DNA of 50,945 nt. It comes from Microbacterium sp. Leaf159. GTDB lineage: Bacteria; Actinomycetota; Actinomycetes; Actinomycetales; Microbacteriaceae. Positions 44,719 to 50,945 of the stretch are shown in pieces. A model generated the notes under the pieces. That model had not been told where the DNA came from. It made no database searches and was given only the letters and a program-made list of their open reading frames with translations. The DNA lies in the NCBI RefSeq assembly GCF_001423615.1, contig NZ_LMOU01000001.1, positions 1 to 50,945 on the forward strand. Direction: 5' to 3'. A program made the position numbers and the translations under genes. The number at the start of each line of letters is the position of its first letter. The stretch's first letter is position 1.

Positions 44719-45404
44719 TGGCGGCTTCCCCCGCCCGCGAACGCTCGGCGTCCGCGGGCCTTCTGAGCATCGGTCAGGTCCTGGCGCGACTCACGCCAGA
44801 GTTCCCCGAGCTCACCTCGAGCAAGCTCCGCTTCCTCGAGGTCCAGGGGATCGTCACGCCGTCGCGCACCGAGTCGGGCTACCGCAAGTTCTCGCAGGCA
44901 GACATCGAGCGGCTGCGCCTCGGCCTCACCCTGCAGCGGGATCATTACCTTCCTCTCAGCGTCATCCGCGAGCAGCTCGACGAGGCCGAGGCGAGCGGCG
45001 AATCCGCGACTCTCGTGCCGCCGCCCTCGATCACCCCGACGCCGCGTCGCTACCGCCGGAGCGAACTCCTGTCAGCGGCAGGCGCGGGCCCGCAGCTGCT
45101 CAACGACGCGATCAGCACCGGTGTGATCGTGGCGCAGGAGAGCTACCCGGAATCCACGGTCACGCTGCTGCGCGGTCTGGTCGCTCTCGACCGTCACGGC
45201 ATCGAGCCTCGGCACCTTCGCTCACTGCGACAGGGCGCCGAGCGCGAGGTGGCGCTGATCGAATCGGCACTGTCTTCGCTGCTGCGTCGCACCGACGCCG
45301 CGTCGCGTGCCAAGGCGAGCGACATGGCCCCCAACCTGGCTTCGAAGATCGACGAAGTGCGTTCGCTCTTCGTCAAAGACGCGATCGCACGGTTGCTTTC
45401 GTAA
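44718..45404 (+). CDS. ftsR: MerR family regulator, FtsR type
   Basis: A 228-residue MerR protein that begins with an Ala/Ser-rich leader, then SIGQVLARLTPEFPELTSSK and FLEVQGIVTPSRTESGYRKF, the MerR helix-turn-helix and wing. The gene directly after garA is FtsR in Corynebacterium, an activator of ftsZ, and Rv1828 in M. tuberculosis. The effector domain has no Cys pattern. It is coupled to garA by a one-base overlap. Confidence 0.88.
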   Translation: MAASPARERSASAGLLSIGQVLARLTPEFPELTSSKLRFLEVQGIVTPSRTESGYRKFSQADIERLRLGLTLQRDHYLPLSVIREQLDEAEASGESATLVPPPSITPTPRRYRRSELLSAAGAGPQLLNDAISTGVIVAQESYPESTVTLLRGLVALDRHGIEPRHLRSLRQGAEREVALIESALSSLLRRTDAASRAKASDMAPNLASKIDEVRSLFVKDAIARLLS

Positions 45405-45445
45405 CGAACTGATTGCGACACACCTTCGGAGTCGCACGGATGTCA

Positions 45446-45474
45446 TTGCTGGTGCCGGAGGGCTGCTCTAGCGT
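45446..45474 (+). promoter_or_regulatory. Promoter of the second merR gene
   Basis: -35 TTGCTG (45446-45451), 17-base spacer, -10 TAGCGT (45469-45474). The 22-base leader contains AGGGAGG before the ATG at 45504. Confidence 0.7.
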
Positions 45475-45503
45475 GGAGGTAACGGCTCCAGGGAGGATTT
45501 CAG

Positions 45504-46049
45504 ATGAATGCGGATGAGCGTGCAGGCGACCCGCGGTTCGTACCCGAACTCCTCTTCACCGACGGCCTGCCGGCGATGGATGACGAGGTCGGCTATCGCG
45601 GTGCCGTAGCTGCTCGTGCAGCGGGCATCACCTACCGTCAGCTGGATTACTGGGCACGCACCGAGCTGGTGGAGCCCACCGTTCGCGGCGCAAGCGGCTC
45701 CGGCTCGCAGCGTCTCTACGGTTTCCGTGACATCCTCGTTCTCAAGCTCGTGAAGAGCCTTCTCGACACGGGCATCTCGCTGCAGCAGATCCGCACCGCG
45801 GTCGACGAGCTCCGGCGCGCGGGCATCCGCGATCTTGCGGGGACGACCCTGATGAGCGACGGCGCCTCGGTCTACCTCTGCACCTCCAACGACGAGGTCA
45901 TCGACCTGGTCAGCCGCGGTCAGGGCGTCTTCGGGATCGCTGTCGGCAAGGTGCTCCGCGAAGTGGAATCCACGCTGGTCGCGTTCGATGCGACGTCGCC
46001 GGACCCGGTCGACGAGCTGTCGGCGCGTCGCACCAAGCGCTCCGCCTGA
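45504..46049 (+). CDS. MerR family regulator (Rv1830-like)
   Basis: A 181-residue MerR protein. The DNA-binding part is YRGAVAARAAGITYRQLDYW with ARTELVEPTVRGASGSGSQR, where Tyr-Trp-Ala-Arg is typical of this actinobacterial subgroup, followed by the dimer helix and a small effector domain. In mycobacteria the Rv1828 and Rv1830 homologues flank a DUF151 nuclease gene; that gene is absent between the two regulators here. Own promoter and leader. Confidence 0.88.
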   Translation: MNADERAGDPRFVPELLFTDGLPAMDDEVGYRGAVAARAAGITYRQLDYWARTELVEPTVRGASGSGSQRLYGFRDILVLKLVKSLLDTGISLQQIRTAVDELRRAGIRDLAGTTLMSDGASVYLCTSNDEVIDLVSRGQGVFGIAVGKVLREVESTLVAFDATSPDPVDELSARRTKRSA

Positions 46050-46084
46050 GCATCCGCGGCCTCGAGCCGCGCACAGACGAAGAA

Positions 46085-46112
46085 ACGGCCACCCTCGCGA
46101 GAGGATGGCCGT
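46085..46112. terminator. Hairpin between convergent merR and parA-like genes
   Basis: ACGGCCA (46085-46091) pairs with 46106-46112, with an inner CCTC/GAGG helix (46093-46096 and 46101-46104). TTCT follows on the plus strand, AGAA precedes it. Confidence 0.75.
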
Positions 46113-46130
46113 TCTGGTGTCTGCGGTCGG

Positions 46131-46943
46131 TCAGGCCTGTGCGCCCGATTCCGCGACCTGGATGCGTCCCGTACGGATGATCCGGTCGAGCAGCTGGTCG
46201 AAGTCCGAGGCGAGTTCCTGAGCCGAGTCTCCCGGCCAGATGTGGAGCGGCTTGGCCGCGCCCTGTGCCTGCTGCAGCGATGTGCGCTCCGGCAGCTGCG
46301 GGGAGAGGACGAGCGGGCCGAACATGTCGCGCAGCTCCTTGATGCGGAACTGGTGCTCGATCGACTGCGGGCGCACACGGTTGACCACGATGCCGAGCGG
46401 CTGCAGGCGAGGAGAGAGACCTCGACGGATCTCCTCGATCGCACGGAGAGCGCGGTCTGCGGCGGCGACCGAGAAGAGGCCGGGCTCAGTCACGACCATG
46501 ACGCGGTCGCTGGCGGCCCATGCCGTGCGGGTGAGGGCGTTCAGCGAGGGCGCGCAGTCGACGAGCACCAGGTCGTAGTCGGCCTCGACGGCTGCCAGCG
46601 CCTCTTCGAGCTTCCAGACGTCGCGCACGCTCGGGTGCGGTCCGTCGAAGTTGATCGCGGAGGGGCTTCCGATCAGCACGTCGATGGTCCCGGGGTGCAC
46701 CTTGGCCCAGCCGCTGGAGGTGATCGCCTGACGGACGACCTTCTCCTTCGGGTTCGCCAGGACATCGGCGATGTTGAGCCGACCGGCCACCTGGATGTCC
46801 ATTCCGGTGGACACATCGGACTGCGGGTCGAGGTCGACGACGAGCGTTCGGACACCACGGGCGAAGGCCGCTGAGGCCAAGCCGAGGGTCACGGTCGTCT
46901 TGCCGACGCCTCCCTTGAGAGAGCTGACGCTGAGTACGTGCAC
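46131..46943 (-). CDS. Second ParA-type ATPase
   Basis: A 270-residue ParA/MinD-family ATPase. Deviant Walker A SLKGGVGKTT near the N-terminus, VVDLDPQSDVSTG and LVLVDCAPSLN as A' and B motifs. No ParB or centromere-like partner is adjacent. Several GTG codons (46943, 46949, 46952) could start it; the one at 46943 gives HVLSVSSLKGG directly, the usual N-terminus. A TAACGT box lies eight bases upstream. Possible roles include positioning of a cell structure; not known. Confidence 0.87.
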   Translation of the reverse strand: MHVLSVSSLKGGVGKTTVTLGLASAAFARGVRTLVVDLDPQSDVSTGMDIQVAGRLNIADVLANPKEKVVRQAITSSGWAKVHPGTIDVLIGSPSAINFDGPHPSVRDVWKLEEALAAVEADYDLVLVDCAPSLNALTRTAWAASDRVMVVTEPGLFSVAAADRALRAIEEIRRGLSPRLQPLGIVVNRVRPQSIEHQFRIKELRDMFGPLVLSPQLPERTSLQQAQGAAKPLHIWPGDSAQELASDFDQLLDRIIRTGRIQVAESGAQA

Positions 46944-47036
46944 GAACACCACGTTACCTTCCCCTAGGCTGGGTGCACACTCAGCCCCGCCCCATGCGCG
47001 ACGATTCAGGCGTGCATCGAGCCCCCAGAGGTGTGC

Positions 47037-50000
47037 ATGTTCCAGAAGATCCTTGTGGCGAACCGCGGCGAGATCGCGATCCGTGCCTTCCGTGCGGCTT
47101 TCGAGGTCGGTGCCAGGACCGTCGCCGTCTTCCCTCATGAGGACCGCGGGTCGGTCCATCGGCTCAAGGCCGACGAGGCGTACGAGATCGGCGAGCGGGG
47201 CCATCCCGTGCGCGCCTACCTCGACGTCGATGAGATCATCCGCGTCGCGAAGGATGCCGGGGCGGATGCGATCTACCCGGGCTACGGGTTCCTCTCCGAG
47301 AACCCGGAGCTGGCGGAGAAAGCGGCCGCGAACGGAATCACCTTCATCGGCCCGCCGGCGAAGGTCCTCGAGATGGCAGGCAACAAGGTCGAGGCCAAAC
47401 GCCACGCGCTCGAGGCCGGCGTCCCCGTGCTCCGCTCGACAGAGGCGTCCGACGACGTCGACGCTCTCGTCGCGCAGGCTGCCGACATCGGGTTCCCGCT
47501 CTTCGCCAAGGCCGTCGCCGGTGGTGGCGGCCGCGGCATGCGTCGCGTCGAGACGGCCGCGGAGCTCGCCCCCGCACTCGCCGAGGCGATGCGCGAGGCC
47601 GAGAGCGCCTTCGGAGACCCCCGGATGTTCCTCGAGCAGGCCGTGCTCCGGCCGCGCCACATCGAGGTCCAGATCCTCGCCGACAAGTCCGGTGAGACCG
47701 TGCACCTGTTCGAGCGCGACTGCTCGGTGCAGCGTCGCCACCAGAAGGTGGTCGAGATCGCACCGGCCCCGAATCTCGATGACGGCATCCGCACGGCCCT
47801 TCACGGCTACGCGGTCGCGTTCGCCCGCTCGATCGGGTACGAGAACGCCGGGACCGTGGAGTTCCTTCTGGAGACCGCGGGGGAGCGCACCGGCGAGGTC
47901 GTCTTCATCGAGATGAATCCGCGCATCCAGGTCGAGCACACGGTCACAGAAGAGGTCACCGATGTCGACCTCGTGCAGAGCCAGATGCGCATCGCCGCCG
48001 GTCAGACTCTCGCCGAGCTGGGACTCGAGCAGAAGAACCTCCAGGTGCGGGGCGCAGCCCTGCAGTGCCGCATCACGACCGAGGACCCGACGCAGGGGTT
48101 CCGCCCCGACACCGGGAAGATCACGACCTACCGCTCGCCCGGCGGCGCCGGAATCCGCCTCGACGGCGGCACGGTCCACCAGGGCGCGCAGATCAGCCCG
48201 CACTTCGACTCGATGCTCGCCAAGCTCACCTGTCGAGGGCGTGACTTCCCGGCGGCGGTCGCCCGCGCGCGGCGTGCGCTGGCGGAGTTCCGCATCCGCG
48301 GCGTCTCGACGAACATCCCCTTCCTGCAGGCGTTGCTTGACGATGACGCCTTCATCGCCGGCGACGTGAGCACATCGTTCATCGACGAGCGCCCCGATCT
48401 GCTCCGAGGCCGAGAGTCGAAGGACCGCGGCACGAGGATCCTCAACTGGCTGGTCGACGTCACGGTCAACAAGCCGCACGGCACGCATCCGGGGTCGCTC
48501 GACCCGCGGACCAAGCTGCCGGCGATCGACCTCTCCGTCGAGCCGGCCGCGGGGTCGCGTCAGCGGCTCCTCGAGCTCGGCCCCGAGGGATTCGCCAGAA
48601 GTCTGCGTGAGCAGAGCGCTCTGGCCATCACCGACACGACTTTCCGTGATGCCCACCAGTCGCTGCTCGCCACCCGGGTGCGCACGAGGGACCTCGTCGC
48701 CGTCGCCCCGCACATCGCCAGGATGACGCCCGGACTGCTCTCGGTCGAGGCCTGGGGCGGCGCGACCTACGACGTCGCACTGCGGTTCCTCGGAGAAGAC
48801 CCGTGGGAGCGTCTCGACAAGCTCCGGGCAGCTCTGCCGAACGTCGCGATCCAGATGCTGCTCCGAGGACGCAACACTGTGGGGTACACCCCGTACCCGA
48901 CTGCTGTGACCGAGGCCTTCGTGCAGGAGGCGGCCGCAAGCGGCGTCGACATCTTCCGCATCTTCGATGCACTGAACGACGTCGAGCAGATGCGTCCGGC
49001 GATCGAGGCCGTCCGGAACACCGGCACGGCAGTCGCCGAGGTGGCACTCTGCTACACGGGCGACCTGCTCAACCCCGCCGAGGATCTCTACACGCTCGAC
49101 TACTACCTGAAGCTCGCGGACCAGATCGTCGCGGCCGGCGCCCACATCATCGCCATCAAGGACATGGCAGGACTGTTGCGCCCCGCGGCAGCGGCGAAGC
49201 TCGTCGCAGCACTGCGAGAGCGCTTCGACCTCCCCGTGCACCTCCACACGCACGACACCCCCGGCGGACAGCTCGCGACACTTCTGGCCGCCAGCGCTGC
49301 GGGCGTGGATGCGGTGGATGCGGCATCCGCACCGCTCTCCGGCACGACGAGTCAGCCGTCGCTCTCGTCGCTCGTCGCGGCGCTCGCGCACACCGACCGT
49401 GACAGCGGCATCGACCTCGGCAGCGTCTCGGACCTCGAACCGTACTGGGAGGCCGTCCGTCGGGTCTACGCTCCGTTCGAGTCCGGTCTGCCCGGACCCA
49501 CGGGGCGCGTCTACCGTCACGAGATCCCGGGTGGCCAACTCTCCAACCTCCGGCAGCAGGCGAAGGCGCTGGGTCTCGCAGACGACTTCGAGCTCATCGA
49601 GGACATGTACGCCGCCGCCGATCGCATCCTCGGACGTGTTCCCAAGGTGACTCCGTCGTCGAAGGTCGTCGGCGACCTGGCGCTGCACCTCGCGGCGGTC
49701 AAAGCCGATCCTGCCGACTTCGAGGCGAACCCCGAGAAGTACGACGTGCCGGATTCCGTCGTGGGATTCATGGCCGGCGAGCTCGGTGACCTCCCCGGCG
49801 GCTGGCCTGAGCCCTTCCGCACGAAGGTGCTCGCCGGTCGGTCGGTGCGCATCGGACTCACCGAGATCTCGGCGGAGGACGAAGCGGCGCTCGCGGGCGA
49901 CAGTGCCACCCGTCGGGCTCGTCTGAACACCCTTCTGTTCCCGGCTCCGATGCGCGAGTTCACTCAGATGAGGGAGCAGTTCGGCGATCTTTCGGTGCTC

Positions 50001-50444
50001 GACACCAGCGACTACCTCTACGGACTCGTGCAGGGGCAGGAGCATCTGGTCGAGATCGACCGAGGAGTGCAGCTGTTCGTCGGCCTGGAGGCCATCGGCG
50101 ACGCGGACGACAAAGGCATGCGCACGGTGATGACCACCCTCAACGGTCAGCTTCGGCCGGTGTTCGTGAGGGACAGGGCGGTCGCCGTCGACACCCATGA
50201 GGTCGAGAAGGCCGACACCTCGGTCGCCGGTCACGTGGCCGCCCCGTTCTCAGGCGTGGTCACGCTCAAGGTCGAGGTCGGCACCGCGGTGCGGGCCGGC
50301 GAACCGGTCGCATCCATCGAAGCGATGAAGATGGAGGCGGCCATCACCGCCTCCGTCGACGGCGTGATCGAGCGCCTCGCCATCGGGGCGACGCAGCAGG
50401 TCGAAGCAGGAGATCTTTTGGTCGTCATCAGTCCGGCGCACTAA
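47037..50444 (+). CDS. pyc: Pyruvate carboxylase
   Basis: Biotin-dependent anaplerotic enzyme that makes oxaloacetate; 1135 residues, full length. Biotin carboxylase domain about residues 1-450 (ILVANRGEIAIRAFRAA, ATP grasp loop GGGGRGMR, EMNPRIQVEH), carboxyltransferase TIM barrel about 530-800 (TDTTFRDAHQSLLATRVR), conserved tail, and biotinyl domain at the end with the biotin-Lys in SIEAMKMEAAI. The ATG at 47037 is preferred to GTG 47031 because AGAGG lies at the right distance. Confidence 0.97.
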   Translation: MFQKILVANRGEIAIRAFRAAFEVGARTVAVFPHEDRGSVHRLKADEAYEIGERGHPVRAYLDVDEIIRVAKDAGADAIYPGYGFLSENPELAEKAAANGITFIGPPAKVLEMAGNKVEAKRHALEAGVPVLRSTEASDDVDALVAQAADIGFPLFAKAVAGGGGRGMRRVETAAELAPALAEAMREAESAFGDPRMFLEQAVLRPRHIEVQILADKSGETVHLFERDCSVQRRHQKVVEIAPAPNLDDGIRTALHGYAVAFARSIGYENAGTVEFLLETAGERTGEVVFIEMNPRIQVEHTVTEEVTDVDLVQSQMRIAAGQTLAELGLEQKNLQVRGAALQCRITTEDPTQGFRPDTGKITTYRSPGGAGIRLDGGTVHQGAQISPHFDSMLAKLTCRGRDFPAAVARARRALAEFRIRGVSTNIPFLQALLDDDAFIAGDVSTSFIDERPDLLRGRESKDRGTRILNWLVDVTVNKPHGTHPGSLDPRTKLPAIDLSVEPAAGSRQRLLELGPEGFARSLREQSALAITDTTFRDAHQSLLATRVRTRDLVAVAPHIARMTPGLLSVEAWGGATYDVALRFLGEDPWERLDKLRAALPNVAIQMLLRGRNTVGYTPYPTAVTEAFVQEAAASGVDIFRIFDALNDVEQMRPAIEAVRNTGTAVAEVALCYTGDLLNPAEDLYTLDYYLKLADQIVAAGAHIIAIKDMAGLLRPAAAAKLVAALRERFDLPVHLHTHDTPGGQLATLLAASAAGVDAVDAASAPLSGTTSQPSLSSLVAALAHTDRDSGIDLGSVSDLEPYWEAVRRVYAPFESGLPGPTGRVYRHEIPGGQLSNLRQQAKALGLADDFELIEDMYAAADRILGRVPKVTPSSKVVGDLALHLAAVKADPADFEANPEKYDVPDSVVGFMAGELGDLPGGWPEPFRTKVLAGRSVRIGLTEISAEDEAALAGDSATRRARLNTLLFPAPMREFTQMREQFGDLSVLDTSDYLYGLVQGQEHLVEIDRGVQLFVGLEAIGDADDKGMRTVMTTLNGQLRPVFVRDRAVAVDTHEVEKADTSVAGHVAAPFSGVVTLKVEVGTAVRAGEPVASIEAMKMEAAITASVDGVIERLAIGATQQVEAGDLLVVISPAH

Positions 50445-50445
50445 T

Positions 50446-50496
50446 CTTGTGCGGGCGAGGCCGCGCTCGACGCAGCGCACCCGAGGCCCGCACAAG
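50446..50496 (+). terminator. Long-loop stem after pyc
   Basis: CTTGTGCGGGC (50446-50456) pairs perfectly with GCCCGCACAAG (50486-50496); the 29-base loop contains a short GCGC/GCGC helix. It lies between pyc and the next start and overlaps a TAATCT hexamer (50442-50447) that could be the next gene's -10 box. It may be a terminator for pyc or a 5' leader structure. Confidence 0.5.
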
Positions 50497-50510
50497 CTTG
50501 GAGCGACAAC

Positions 50511-50945
50511 GTGACCCCGAAGAACGTGGCAGAACCGCCGGACGAGGAGTCCAGAGGGGTGCTCGACGACGCCGCATCCCTGGACACTGCGGGCATCGGC
50601 ATCCTCGGCAACACCGCTCAGGTGAGCGTCATCCTCCCGAAGGACGACGATGACGACCTCGAAGACGACAGTGTCATCGACGGCGAGGTCGTCGCTGATC
50701 TGATCATCGACGAGCCCGTGGCCGCTGCCAAGGCGGCCGCAGACACCGCGGCTGCGGAGATCTCTCAGCCGGTGCTGGGATCTGCCCCGATGATCATTGA
50801 GCTACCCGCGGAACCTGTGGGCGCGGTGGCAGCGGCCGATGAGGATGCGGCGCCGGAGCCGGACGACGAGGCTGACATCGCCGCTGAGGCTGAGGCTGAG
50901 GCTGAGGCTGAGGCTGAGGCTGAGGCTGAGGCTGAGGCTGAGGCT
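50511..50945 (+). CDS. Acidic protein with Ala-Glu repeats, 5' part only
   Basis: An open frame that begins at GTG 50511 (VTPKNVAEPPDEE), with GGAG nine bases upstream, and runs off the window end after 145 codons. The visible part is acidic and disordered, with one hydrophobic patch (VVADLIIDEPVAAAKAAA), and ends in at least ten Glu-Ala pairs. The real domain must lie downstream; the family cannot be named. Confidence 0.7.
   Translation, partial: MTPKNVAEPPDEESRGVLDDAASLDTAGIGILGNTAQVSVILPKDDDDDLEDDSVIDGEVVADLIIDEPVAAAKAAADTAAAEISQPVLGSAPMIIELPAEPVGAVAAADEDAAPEPDDEADIAAEAEAEAEAEAEAEAEAEAEA
50886..50945 (+). repeat. GAGGCT hexanucleotide repeat, at least 10 copies
   Basis: Ten perfect GAGGCT units fill the last 60 bases and continue beyond the window. 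They are in frame and encode alternating Glu and Ala. Perfect identity suggests recent expansion, and copy number may vary between strains. Confidence 0.95.

Noticed and set aside
46947..50234. Very long minus-strand open frame (about 1,100 codons) antisense to pyc and in frame with the ParA-like gene
   Set aside because: It mirrors pyc codon for codon as expected in high-GC DNA, has no domain I recognise, and pyc is certain. Only the last 271 codons (the ParA gene) are real.

Overview
This is a chromosomal window from a high-GC actinobacterium, most likely Microbacterium or a close relative in Microbacteriaceae. The evidence is the strongly GC-biased third codon positions, frequent GTG starts, many start codons with no leader, DUF222/HNH and imuA-imuB-dnaE2 genes, and a first 17 kb whose order (HAD phosphatase, small protein, tlyA, nadK, recN, pyrG, NUDIX, xerD, parA, scpA, scpB, rluB, tyrA, cmk, der) matches the conserved actinobacterial block known from Mycobacterium Rv1691-Rv1713. 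I saw no phage, plasmid, CRISPR array or complete insertion sequence.

Layout. 1-96: 3' end of a 5S rRNA gene and its terminator. 127-17055: the conserved plus-strand block, a tightly packed chain in which most stops and starts overlap. It covers ribosome methylation, NADP and CTP synthesis, DNA repair, dimer resolution, condensin, pseudouridylation, tyrosine synthesis and ribosome assembly. It opens with a gene carrying 26 near-identical GGAPR(S/T)GGYNRD units. Between scpB and rluB an 18-base stop/start junction occurs three times and creates two tiny ORFs chained by ATGA overlaps. 17056-17353: a hairpin and imperfect repeats. 17354-22293: a NUDIX gene with a C-terminal PIN/NYN-like part, then a minus-strand group (GNAT, HhH protein, unknown protein, lysoplasmalogenase, Hsp15-like S4 protein, and a DUF222-HNH protein with a candidate SOS box). 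22412-22488: tRNA-Pro(GGG).

22575-32048: accessory metabolism in regulator/target pairs: corA; TetR with a CocE/NonD hydrolase; MarR with a two-domain VOC dioxygenase; TetR with an MFS transporter and a YtcJ-type amidohydrolase. 32049-32372: a base-composition island with several hairpins before an unknown leaderless gene. 32809-38614: the mutasome operon imuA-imuB-dnaE2 (minus) behind a candidate LexA box. 38747-42018: small prepilin-peptidase-like protein, a 70-residue unknown, a CYTH protein, and a two-gene type III PKS/methyltransferase unit. 42076-44133: lpdA and copC (minus). 44233-46049: garA and two MerR regulators. 46131-46943: a second ParA-type ATPase (minus). 47037-50444: pyruvate carboxylase. 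50511-end: the start of an acidic protein running off the window in a GAGGCT hexanucleotide repeat.

Two things stand out beyond routine annotation. One is the triplicated translation-coupling junction between scpB and rluB. The other is a uniform promoter layout: at least eleven genes have a TANNNT box ending exactly seven bases before the start codon, which predicts leaderless mRNAs and fixes several start sites. All functional names rest on recognised motifs and neighbours; no database search was run.
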